DNA of 64,000 nucleotides. Origin: Blastomussa wellsi (lineage: Eukaryota; Cnidaria; Anthozoa; Scleractinia; Plerogyridae). The notes under the pieces were generated by a model that was not told the DNA's origin, made no database searches, and saw nothing but the letters and a program-made list of their open reading frames with translations. The DNA is taken from positions 1 through 64,000 of the forward strand of contig OX393563.1 of assembly GCA_947652115.1 (NCBI GenBank), given 5' to 3'. Each line of letters opens with the position of its first letter. Position 1 is the stretch's first letter. Of this stretch, positions 1-10,700 are shown in pieces. Both the position numbers and the translations under genes were made by a program.

Positions 1-39
1 CCCTGTCTGTTTCTGCACGCAGGGCATTGCTGTTTTTTT

Positions 40-3000
40 CTATGCTCTCCAGGATTCCTTCGCTTCTCCCAATTCCGCTTCCAGCCCTTGCAAACCTTCC
101 CCAATCTCCTCCGCATCTTCGAAGTGGCTTTCTTGGGTCTCCAACAACAAATCCATATTATTCTGCAGGTTCTGCACGCCGGCCAGGATCTGCGGGCTTT
201 GCCCTGGTGTTTGTGTGCATTGCAGAGAAATTGCAGAGAAACAACATAATGCCACGCCACCCGAAAATGTGCAGTTGGCCAACCCGCCACAGCAGACTTC
301 GCACAAAGGAATTCCCCGAATGGAATAGTGTCGCCGCAATTAGATAGACGCAATGCAATGCAATATACAATAGATCTTGTGGTTCTGCCACCTGGTTGTG
401 TGCCGCATTTTCCTTTCCCCCAATTCCACGCCCGAAAGAAAGAATGGGAGCAGCAAGAAGACAAAGTCCGCTGGAAGGATTGGAGAGCTCTTCGCAAGTT
501 CTGCACCTCGATGGAAGACAATCCGGCCAACATTGTCGGACATATCGATGCAGAGACTGCAGAAAAATGGTTGGACTGGGGATTGGGAGAGCTTTTTGTT
601 GTTGCTCTCCGGGGGAGTTTTGTTTTCTGCACCGACGGAGGATTGGTTGTTGCGATATAGTTTGTCTACGCCAGGGCAACCCGGCGGCTTTTTTTCTTGC
701 TCGGTGTCGTTTTCTCCTCCCCAAGCCGGCAATGCAATGGGGTTTTTCTTTTTTGGAGGAAGTCGAAGCCTCCAAGATTCTCGATCTCTCTTTCCAGGAA
801 GTATCCGTGCGTCGGGGTTTCTTCGTCTGTTTTCGGTTCCCCGTCTTCGCCGAGCGGGAGCAGGAATAGAATGGTCCGCGGAGAGTTTCGGAAGATTGTC
901 GCTGCGAAACGTTTGGCTATGTACTCTCCTGCCAGCAGGTCTGTTGTTTTCTTCGTGTCTTTGGTTGCTGGCGCAGAGACTTCGGAAAAATTGGTTTTGG
1001 TTTTGGCGAGATCTGCGCAAAGTTTGTCGTATTCTTCGCATTTCGCCCCAAGAGCCCGCAAGATTGGGAGTCGACCAGGGTCTGGGGCTTCGAGAACTTG
1101 TATTGGATTCCACACAATTGTTTTGCCCTCGTTGGACACGGAGGTTTTCGGGGATTCGATTTGCAACTCCAACCCTCCAAGCGTGCCGACACCGTCGAAA
1201 GCCACAAGCCAGAAAAGTTTCCGACCAAATTTGTCTTCCTCCTTGCGGAAGAAGGCCCAGCATTCGTGGAGGATTTTTCGCAGACCTTTTGTCGCCCAAA
1301 CAGAAACACAGTCCGAAGAACTTGTTTCATGCAAGGCAACCCGATATTGCTCTTCTTTCGCGCGGAAACCAAGAACTTTCCATATCTTGTTTGCGGCCAG
1401 CTCCGAAACTTTTTTTGTGCCCTCCGCAAGAGCGAGCAAGATTTTTGCGCGGGTCCCTCGGCTTTTTCTTTCTATTTTTTCCTTTGTCTCGGCATAGACG
1501 CGAAGGGTCTCTATTTCCGCTTGGCGAATCTTTATGTTTTCTTCCTCTTTTTTGCGCCGATTTTCTTCTCTTTCCCAGTGGGCTCGTTTCCACTCCTCGG
1601 CTGTGCGGGCGTACCGAAGATCCTCGAGAACTTTCTCTCGGTTTCTTGTCGAAAGCGCAGATATTTTCCGCTGTTTGGCGATTTCTGGCACTTCTTGGAG
1701 CTCGTATTTCGAACAATCGTTGCCGATGGCGTGGCATTTTCTGGTCCGCCATTCCCACACGATCTTGTCTGTTGGCGGCAGAAGTGTTGGCAGGTTGCCT
1801 CCGTTCAGGTGGAGCTGCGTCGGTTTTTTGCTCGCTGCGAGGATGGTGCGGGCGTTTTCGTCTTTCCGAAAACAACGGAGCGGTCCGAGCTCCATCCCTT
1901 CGTCGTCGGCGGCCAGAATGTGGACCCGGAAAATCGGGCAACACCGGAAGCCGAAGTCCCCTGCTGCCCACTGCACTGCTTTTTCCCACTTGGCTGGGTC
2001 TTGGATGTTCGCTTGGGTGGGGCGCACGTGGACTCCAAAGATCCGGCCTGCTGTTGTGTGGCCGCCCCACGCGACGAAGATGTGGCCTTGTGGTCTGTCC
2101 GCGAGAACAAGGCACCTGTCGAGGGTCGCGGCGAGGTTTTGCCACTGCTTGCTGGGCGGTTGGACCACAAAGAGAGCTTCTTGGTCGTCGTCGACAGAAA
2201 CCAGCTCCAAGACATTCTCGATGCAGGTGGAAGCTTTCTCGTTCGATAGTTCGTCGAGTGGGAGGCCGTAGAGAGTGGTTTCGATTGGAGTACAACCTCG
2301 GGCTTGCACGTCTGGGTGGAAGAATGTTTGGCGGAGCCGCTGGTTGGGGCAGTCGGCGTATTCTGCCAGGTGTCCGCCAACAGGCTCGCGGATTTCTCCT
2401 GCCTCGAAATTCGAAACGAGTTTGTTGTAGATCTTGTTTCGGGTGGTTGTGGTTTCTTCTGTGGTCTCGAGCCAGGTGCAGCAGTGCTGTGTTGTCCAGG
2501 AGCAGGGGGGTGGTTTCTCCCATTGCGGCGGACAAACTCCCTGCCGTTTCGAACCCAAGGTGGTCCACAAGAGCTTTGCGATCCAAAGTGCCCGAAAAGT
2601 CTTGTGTGTAGTCGATGGAGTAGATATCGTAGCCAAAGCCCCCGACCAGACGATTTGCGAAAACCGGCAACGCCTGGTGCAACTCTTCCATTGGGACTTC
2701 GGAAGCGTCGATTTTCGCTACGAAATAGCCGGCGATCTTTTCCTCGGGGTGTAGCAGAAACCAGCTGCTTTTTGCCCTGTGCTCGGTGTTTTTCTCGATT
2801 CTGTCGATGGTGGCGCGGATTGCGCTGGTTTCCGCTTTCCCTTGCCCCACTGTGTGGACGATGTTTGTGGTGTGGCGTTTCCCCCGGACATTTTCCAAAG
2901 CTATTGCTATGTTTCCCACGACAGTTTTTGCCGCGCCTTGTGGGCCCTCGGTGCAGGAGATTTTTCCTCTCTTGTAGACGCACTCCTCTCTGGAAAGATA

Positions 3001-3535
3001 GCCAAATACGAAGATGTCAAGGCGGAAGACCAGCCAATGGCCGCAGATACGTGCGACCAAGGTTTCCTGCCAGATAGTCGACCTTGGCGATGTCGGCCAG
3101 AAGATTGCTATCCCAGGCGTTTTCGAGTAGCAGGTGGTAGGCAACAGATTTCTCGCACCGCAGACCCATGCTTTCGAAGGTTTTTCTTGTCGCGTCGTTC
3201 GTCGCTGCAACGTCGTTTGCAGCGGGTGTTGCTGCAACTTCCTGTTTTTCTTCTTCGTCGTTTGACACTTCCTGTTTTTCTTCTTCGTCGTTTGCAGCGG
3301 GTGTTGCTGCAACGTCCTGGTTTTCTTCTTCGTCGTTTGCAGCGGGTGTTGCTGCAACGTCCTGTCTTTCTTCTTCGTCGTTTGCATTGGGTGTCGCGTC
3401 GTCGACGTTCGTCGCTGCAACTTCGTCGTTTGCAGCGGGTGTTGCGTTGGCCCCGGAGAAAAACAAAGCTACAATATTCGAAGGTTGCACAACCACTGTT
3501 TCGTTGTCGAAATGCACTAGCGGTTGCGAAGACAT
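40..3535 (-). pseudogene. Large unidentified gene, broken across at least three frames
   Basis: I do not recognise this gene. Reading leftwards it starts at the ATG at 3535-3533, runs to about 3025 in one frame, continues to about 2450 in a second, then to a stop at 666 in a third; each piece reads like real protein (balanced composition, a charged coiled coil near 1430-1600). Below 666 only short minus-strand pieces remain, ending with an acidic helix-rich stretch near 40-160. Acidic repeats fill the N-terminus. The middle holds a D-Y-T-Q-D-F motif (about 2565-2632), then K-I-Y-N-K (about 2404-2440), then I-E-T-T-L-Y (about 2262-2296), a spacing loosely like some rolling-circle initiators; this is speculation. 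The frame switches suggest indels in a dead copy. Long plus-strand frames here are antisense shadows. The block is GC-richer than its right flank. Confidence 0.5.
3227..3440 (-). repeat. In-gene tandem repeat coding acidic Ala-Asn-Asp-Glu units
   Basis: About four units of roughly 48 bp inside the N-terminal part of the broken gene. On the minus strand they encode A-T-P-A-A-N-D-E-E-E-type units. Because the unit is a multiple of three it can expand without breaking the frame. Confidence 0.75.
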
Positions 3536-3653
3536 TTTTTGTATACTTCCGGCAACGTATTTGTTCAATTGGGGATTTTTGGCAACCCGTTTGTTTGTTT
3601 TTTGTGCTTGCGCCTTTGTTTGCACCTTTTGCATGCTTGCTAGAAAAGTGGTT

Positions 3654-4313
3654 GGCTTGTGGCAAGAAAAAAGTTGCCAAAAATTTGGGTGCCGAAAAAA
3701 AAATTCGCTCTCCAAGTTTGGCTTGTGGCAAGGAAAAAGTTGTATTTGTCTGGCTTGTGGCAAGAAAAAAGTTGCCAAAAATTTGGGTGCCGAAAAAAAA
3801 AATGCGCTCTCCAAGTTTGGCTTGTGGCAAGAAAAAAGTGGTATTTGTCTGGCTTGTGGCAAGAAAAAAGTTGCCAAAAATTTGGGTGCCGAAAAAAAAA
3901 TGCGCTGTCCAAGTTTGGCTTGTGGCAAGAAAAAGGTGGTATTTGTCTGGCTTGTGGCAAGAAAAAAGTTGCCAAAAATTTGGGTGCCGAAAAAAAAATG
4001 CGCTCTCCAAGTTTGGCTTGTGGCAAGAAAAAAGTGGTATTTGTCTTGCTTGTGGCAAGAAAAAAGTTGCCAAAAATTGGGGTGCCGAAAAAAAAATGCG
4101 CTCTCCAAGTTTGGCTTGTGGCAAGAAAAAAGTGGTATTTGTCTGGCTTGTGGCAAGAAAAAAGTTGCCAAAAATTTGGGTGCCGAAAAAAAAATGCGCT
4201 GTCCAAGTTTGGCTTGTGGCAAGAAAAAGGTGGTATTTGTCTGGCTTGTGGCAAGAAAAAAGTTGCCAAAAATTTGGGTGCCGAAAAAAAAATGCGCTCT
4301 CCAAGTTTGGAGA
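3654..4313. repeat. 98-bp minisatellite
   Basis: About 6.7 copies with starts near 3654, 3752, 3851, 3949, 4047, 4145 and 4242. Each unit contains two versions of ggcttgtggcaagaaaaa, so it is built from two half-units. The period is not a multiple of three, which makes long open frames appear in every frame on both strands; these are not genes. Confidence 0.9.
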
Positions 4314-4799
4314 GACTCGATATTCCAATTATGGCATAACTTCTTATGTGGTTTGCATTTTCATATTTAGAGTGGTTTTAGTATGCAGGGTTGGCATATT
4401 CACTAGTTTTCAGACGTGGCTGTTTTTAACCTAAAATTGCCTCTGAAAAATCCTTTCCAAAAAAAAAATAACAATGCCTCTTGATCAAGTAAACCAAGAA
4501 AGTGAATATGACTTGTCACCTATAAATTATCTTGTCGCAGCCTGGGCAACTAACTGCTGGATATTGAGCCTTCGTTACGCAGCGAGCATTAGATCTTTAA
4601 AATTTTAATAGAAATGGGTACAAGTGATGAGATTAGCTGTATTTTAATTACGCAAAAGGTCTTTTGTCAGCAATAAATTTGCTCCTTCATTAACAGGACA
4701 AATAGATTAAGAAAGTAATGAATTGCATCTCTGTATTACTGTAATTAACTGTTAATGGGTTCCTACAAACTTCCTGTCTTATTTGAATATAAATGAAAT
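4314..4799. other. AT-rich intergenic stretch
   Basis: Between the minisatellite and the left inverted repeat I see no gene, repeat family or RNA that I can support. Confidence 0.6.
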
Positions 4800-4805
4800 T
4801 CTTTG
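4800..4805. repeat. Left target-site duplication candidate
   Basis: TCTTTG directly before the left inverted repeat; the partner is CCTTTG at 43071-43076, one mismatch in six. Confidence 0.55.
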
Positions 4806-5111
4806 AGTAGTATAAGTGGCTCAATGGCAGTCCTAGCCATCTGATTGGTCGAGACAGCACACGTGATGCGTCTCGACCAATCAGATTGCCGGATTTCATC
4901 CAAGATGGCCTCCGGACTTTTTAATGAGCAAAAATTATTCAGTCTGACGTCATCCCTGACGAAAACTGCGCCCCAGACCTCTACGGAGGTTCTGGACCGA
5001 TTTCCAGGGCTAATCGATAAAAATCGATAATGGGATGACGTCATGGCTTTCCGGTCCCCCGCTCCTGAAGGGAGCGTATTATTTTCCAGTCCTTTCGCTA
5101 GATGGGGCACT
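4806..5111 (+). repeat. Left terminal inverted repeat of the Polinton
   Basis: 306 bp that match the reverse complement of 42756-43070 with three substitutions and one 9-bp indel. It contains a 16-bp-arm palindrome at 4839-4886 (arms ctgattggtcgaga / tctcgaccaatcag, carrying ATTGG/CCAAT boxes), two perfect TGACGTCA sites at 4945-4952 and 5036-5043, an ATCGAT palindrome pair near 5012-5028, and a short gctcctgaagggagc hairpin. Confidence 0.93.
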
Positions 5112-6569
5112 TCTCTTTGGAGTTAAAAATGAGGAGGAGAAACACAGATTGATTTTTTTAGTGGATTTGAAATGGAAAATCATGAATAGACTGCTTAAAC
5201 CTCGCTGATGAAGGATTCATCTATCCTTTTACGGCCTTGAAGACATGATGTCATGGCGCTTACAAACGTGTTTTGAATTCGAATCACGGACCTGTACACG
5301 AAGTTAATTAGGCTTTTCAAGACTTTTGAACACAAAATGGTAATGTACAATGTTGCTTCGAATTTGTATGGAAGTTTTAGAAAGATCGGTAAAGCCACTC
5401 AATTATGAATTGAATGCAAAAGCCGTGTGCTAAAATTTGAACTTTCCACTTTTAGCATGAAACCGAGTGAAGTGTGAATAAACTAATTACGCATGCAGAA
5501 TTGCACGGCTTTGAAATTTTCGATATTTTGATATTTTGAGTACATTTCGTGGGTTCATCTTCAATGACATTTAATTTGAAGCAAAGTTTATTTGAAGTTT
5601 CTATCATATTTCAATCTTTTGTTCAAAATTTTAGCCTTTTTGGAGCGAACAGATTTGGCACTTGCACGCACATGCTTATCTGATTGAGACGTCCCGTCTT
5701 CGTGTTTAGGCTTTCATTTATTTAAGCGCTTTCAGTGTCGCCGGAACTATTTACAAATTGAACGCAACGATATATGAGCGAGTGCTACATAGAATAGAAT
5801 AAATAAAAATAAATAATTAAAATAGAATAAAATCACACAGAGATTTTTTCAAACGTGTCAAAATTGTTTTAATTACAATTCTAATATCATACATGGCATT
5901 TCTAAAGTTTACAAAACGTGACAATCGCTTGCTAAATAAAAGTCCAATTCTCCTATCATACATGGCATTTCGAAACGCGACAATGCAAAATAAAAGTCTT
6001 CACAAATTTTATAGGAGCGTGTGCTACATCAACAAATCACAGATGTTGTTTTGTTTACAAAATAAAAGTCTTCACAAATTTTATACGTTTGAGTGCTTTT
6101 TCAAGATTCTCACCTAGAAAAACGGTTGTAAAGTTCCACTGCTCAATATCGTAATATTCTCCATAAATGGAACCGCAGCAAGTCAAGAAAACGCGACCAC
6201 CCCACTTGGCTGTTATCTCGCCCCATTTGATTTCTTTCACGAACTTCTCATGATGGGCGTTGTGCACTCTGTGAAGAGGTTGTGTCATAACGAGCCAGAG
6301 GTTCTTAGCAACCGAAAACAGACCTCGGATCCCGCTGAGATAGAGGAGTTTTACTCCTCTATCTCAGCGGGAAGCACACCAGCTTACAGCATTCCATTGT
6401 AACACTATCCCTGCTATGGTCATTTCTGTTCCACTGTATGTGTCAACTTTATCGCAAATGTGTCATAATCCTGAGGCGTGAAAGTTCATTTTGCGTGTGC
6501 TTCTAATTAAAAATTCTATTTTTGTCTTCAAAGTGCTAAGAGAACCTTAAGACATTTTGCTGCGGCCAA
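5112..6569. other. AT-rich non-coding stretch with one perfect hairpin
   Basis: No supported gene. At 6331-6371 there is a perfect 19-bp inverted repeat with a 3-base loop (arms start cccgctgagatagagg). Weak direct repeats of caaaataaaagtcttcac occur at 5985-6090. Confidence 0.6.
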
Positions 6570-6578
6570 GTAATTCCC

Positions 6579-6660
6579 TAGCCTGCGAACAGCAGACGCA
6601 TTTCCGGTCGTCGCTTCTCTCCTTCCGACGACCGGAAATGCGTCTGCTGTTCGCAGGCTA
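6579..6660. mobile_element. 82-bp foldback MITE with 9-bp TSD
   Basis: Almost perfectly palindromic element starting TAGCCTGCGAAC and ending GTTCGCAGGCTA. It is flanked by a perfect 9-bp direct repeat, GTAATTCCC at 6570-6578 and 6661-6669. A 9-bp duplication is typical of Mutator-like elements, so I infer a non-autonomous member. Confidence 0.85.
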
Positions 6661-6859
6661 GTAATTCCCTGGATGTGGAAATTACTATTTATGGTAATTC
6701 CTTTGTAGTTTTGGCGTACGAGAGATATATTCTGGAGTGGTTTCTGAGTAGTTTGTCGTAACGGAGACTGGTTCTTTTAGTCTCTATGTAGACGGGGATA
6801 TCACATATTTAATTTGGCGCTATATTTTCGACTTTCAGTATAGGACGCAGCTGCAGCTA

Positions 6860-6909
6860 TAGCCTGCGAACAGCAGACGCATTTCCGGTCGTCTGCTGTT
6901 CGCAGGCTA
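6860..6909. mobile_element. 50-bp deletion copy of the same foldback MITE
   Basis: Same ends as the 6579-6660 element but lacking part of one arm and the loop. It is flanked by a perfect 9-bp direct repeat CTGCAGCTA at 6851-6859 and 6910-6918, so this is a second, independent insertion. Confidence 0.85.
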
Positions 6910-6918
6910 CTGCAGCTA

Positions 6919-7521
6919 TTATTATTCCCAAGACGTAAATACCGTAAAAAATTACAGTCGAAAGCTAGATGGATTTGTATGTTCTACGTGTGTTGTTCTA
7001 AGGGTGTGTATTTCTTTGGAGAATAAAGCTGAACACTATGTTACTGTTCCTATTACAGTAACTGTATTATTTGGCACTTTGGATAATGAAGGTCGATCGC
7101 TATATTAAAAATAATCACAGAACGATAACAAAAACCAAAATTCGCCTGACTTCCGGGATTTGTTAACTTTTTGCTTGCAAGAACAGTTAAAGATGGAATT
7201 GCTACATAGGAATTTAGCCGTTTTAATTTTTTTGAAACGCAAATATGAATTCGTGAAGAAGTGATGAAAACATTACGGGATAATGATACGCTGAACTTCG
7301 TAAGACGAATAGATGTAAAACTTTTTTTCATTCAAAAGAAATTCATCAAAGTGTCGTTATGCGTGAACATGGACTTTTCTGATCTGCCACGCGCCATGCG
7401 AGAACTTACAAGTATCCGCTCCTTTGTAGTGTGCGTATGTGTGGTGCATGGGGTATGATCTATTGGCTGTAGTTCAATTGGAACTTGCCGTCGTGTGAAT
7501 ATATGTTTGAAACTAAATCAA
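6919..7521. other. Non-coding stretch
   Basis: AT-rich sequence between the second foldback and the LTR; I see no gene or clear repeat. Confidence 0.55.
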
Positions 7522-7667
7522 CGCCACTACGTTATGTTTATTGTAGCCAGCGGTTGTTTACGCTGCGCACGCGCGTTGGCATCTTGTCTGTTCCATGTGC
7601 TCGCCAAGCGAACGTGTTGTCGTTTATTAAACCTTCGAGTAAACGCAGTGTTTCCTCTTTATTGGCG
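7522..7667 (+). repeat. Left LTR of retrotransposon 1
   Basis: 146 bp, identical to 13063-13208 except one T/G at 7660. Its terminal five bases form an inverted pair CGCCA/TGGCG. Confidence 0.88.
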
Positions 7668-7795
7668 TGGTGGCAGCTGTTAACTCACGCCTCGGATTCC
7701 CTAAAACAAGTGTGGATTTTGGAAACTGCGACCCGTACTCCATAAAAAGGTGACAACGACGTAATTTCACGCGAGCGATCTACGATCTTTCCAAC

Positions 7796-10700
7796 ATGGC
7801 CGCCTCGCCTCGAGCCCCAAAACAATGGCAACTAACAAAAATAGAGACGATAACTTCGTACGAAAGTTGGCGACAGAACCTGATTTACATCCTATCACTG
7901 GACAAGAACTTCGTCCCCTTCCTTGATGCAACTTGGCAGAAACAAACCGCCGCCAATCCTCGTAGGGGCCTTACCAACGATGGCACTACGGTCCCTGAAG
8001 CTCAGCGACTCACTGCAGCCCAAAAGAGCGCCCACCTGGACCTACTACTCGGCCAAATAGCTAACTTCTGCCCTGTGATCTCAAGGAATTCCATCGTTAA
8101 GCACTCTACGTCGCTGAATGACATATGGCAGAAAATTCGCCAACACTATGGTTTTCAGTCCACCGGAGCACACTTTCTTGACTTGGCTAGCATAAGCCTA
8201 CAGCCAGACGAAAGACCAGAGGACCTGTTCCAGCGCCTTATGGCTTTCTTTGAGGATAACCTCCTTTCTGTTCATGGCGGCTTAACACACCATGGAGATC
8301 AGGTCACTGCCGATGAAGACCTCTCCCCCACTCTCGAGAACACCGTAGTTGTCCTCTGGCTCAAGCTCATTCACCCAGGATTACCTCTTTTGGTGAAACA
8401 AAAGTATGGTTCAGAATTACGCAACAAGACCCTGGCTTCATTGAAGCCTGAAATTTCTCAAGCTCTCACATCTCTCCTGGATGAATTACGTAGCATTGAA
8501 GATACGAAAACCATGCGTGTTGGCAGTTCCACACCAAGGCGCCACCCTAATAGTAGTCATGTCCAATCTCGACAACGCCCCTTCCTGTCTTGCGTCCTTT
8601 GCAAAACTGCCGGTCGCCCACACACCACACACAACCTTTCAGATTGTCGTTATCTGCCTGACCGTGACCGTCGACCATGGGCTCGGTCACGCATGGTTAT
8701 GGATGACCCTGAAGACCTCGGCGCTGATGAGTGTGAGCCCTTAGATGAGAGCATTGACCTTGTAGTCCCACAAGCCCAGGGTGAAGAGCCAACAGCCCTT
8801 CGTGTCAGCATAGTCCAATCACCTGTCCTTAACACATTCTACCACGAACACCCTGTGCGGCTGACCCTCGACACCGGTGCAACTTCCAATATGGTCCGTG
8901 CCTCCTCCGCCAAGCTTTATGGTTTTCCCATCACACCAGCCTCCCAAATGGCTCGTCAGGCCGATGGTGTTACCCCAATGGATGTCATTGGCGAAGTCCA
9001 CTGCTCCCTAACCCGTGGTCAGTGGACATTTGAATTAGATGCCCTTGTCGTTCGTCAGCTAGACGTCGATATCCTGGCCGGTAACCCCTTCATGGTTCGC
9101 AACGACATTGGTGTTCGCCCTGCCAAACGCCAGATTGAGATAGGTGGCACCGAGATCATCCACTACAGCTCACCATCCAGGCATACCCGTCAACCTAATG
9201 TGCGGCGTACACAAGCCTTCCTGCTACGCAACCCCTGCCGTACAGTTATTCTGCCAGGGGAGTATGTCCAGTTCAGTACGCCTTCGGACACTGACTCTGA
9301 CATCTTGTGGGCCCTTGAGCCCCGGCTAGACTGCCCTTCTAACATTCCTCGTAAACCAGAAGACGCTTGGCCTCCACCACAGCAAATTCAAGCTGTAGAT
9401 CATGCTGTACGTGTCTCCAACACAACTGACTCCCCCATTCTCCTGAAGAGTGGTGAGCAGCTCTGCCAGGTTCGGCACATCCTACCTGTTGAAGCCTCCG
9501 CCTCCCCTACACCTACCATCACACTCACTGCTACCTCTCCTCCTCCAACCACCTGCAAGCCTTTCTCACCCAGTGTGATCCTTGATCCTGATGGATGCCT
9601 AGATCAGGACACCCGTGACAAGTTCATTGCCCTCAATCAGGAGTTTGATGATGTGTTCAACCCCTCCATCTCGAAGTACAATGGAGCGAGCGGCAAAATT
9701 GAGGCTGTTGTCAACATTGGCCCCACCCTCCCTCCTCAACGCAAAGGCAGGCTTCCGCAGTACAACAGGAAAACCCTTGAGGAATTACAAGACAAGTTTG
9801 ATGAGCTTGAATCTGCTGGCGTCTTTGCAAAACCCGAGCAAGTCAATGTCCATGTGGAGTACCTGAACACCTCTTTTCTAGTGAAGAAGCCCAACGGTGG
9901 TAGCAGGCTCGTGACATCCTTCGGAGAAGTTGCCCAGTACAGCAAGCCTCAACCCTCCTTAATGCCCAATGTTGATGGTGTGCTGCGTGAAATCGGGAAA
10001 TGGAAGTACCTGGTTATCACCGATTTGCTGAAGTCTTTCTATCAGATTCCCCTGGCCCATTCATCTATGAAGTACTGTGGTGTTGCGACACCATTTAAAG
10101 GCATCCGTGTTTACACTCGTTCAGCCATGGGGATGCCAGGGTCAGAAACTTGCCTTGAAGAGCTGATGTCCCGAGTTCTGGGGGACCTCATCCAAGAGGG
10201 CTGTGTTGCCAAAATTGCTGACGACCTGTATGTCGGGGGAAACAGCCCCATTGAAGTCCTTGACAATTGGAGAAGAGTTCTTGCCCTACTTCAAAAGAAC
10301 AACCTTCGCTTGTCCGCAGCCAAAACTATCATCTGCCCATCAAAGGCTATCGTACTAGGCTGGGTGTGGCCTAATGGCACCCTACAAGCCAGCCCTCACA
10401 AATTGGCCGCACTTTCCTCAGTCGAGCCTCCTTCAACCGTCCAAGGCCTCCGTTCCTTCGTCGGGGCTTACAAGGTTCTCAGCCGTGTGCTTCCAAGATT
10501 CGCAGAGCTCCTTGATCCCCTGGACCAAGCCACTGCTGGGAAAGAGTCCCGAGAAAAGGTTGTATGGTGCGATGAATTACTGCTGGCCTTTAAAACCGCC
10601 CAACGTGCATTGGCAGACAACCGGACCATCACCATCCCCCAGCCACAAGATGCCTTATGGATAGTGACTGACGGCGCCATCAAGAATAGAGGCATTGCAG

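Noticed and set aside
377..2611. Long plus-strand open frame of 744 codons
   Set aside because: It is antisense to a minus-strand gene whose pieces look like real protein; the plus-strand product is Cys/Arg/Trp-rich with no domain.
3654..4313. Possible CRISPR array
   Set aside because: Repeats are contiguous with no unique spacers, and the genome is animal.
3640..4434. Several long open frames on both strands
   Set aside because: They come from the 98-bp minisatellite, which stays open in all frames; the products are pure repeats.
6331..6371. Perfect hairpin as a transcription terminator or transposon
   Set aside because: No flanking duplication and no neighbouring gene; function cannot be supported.
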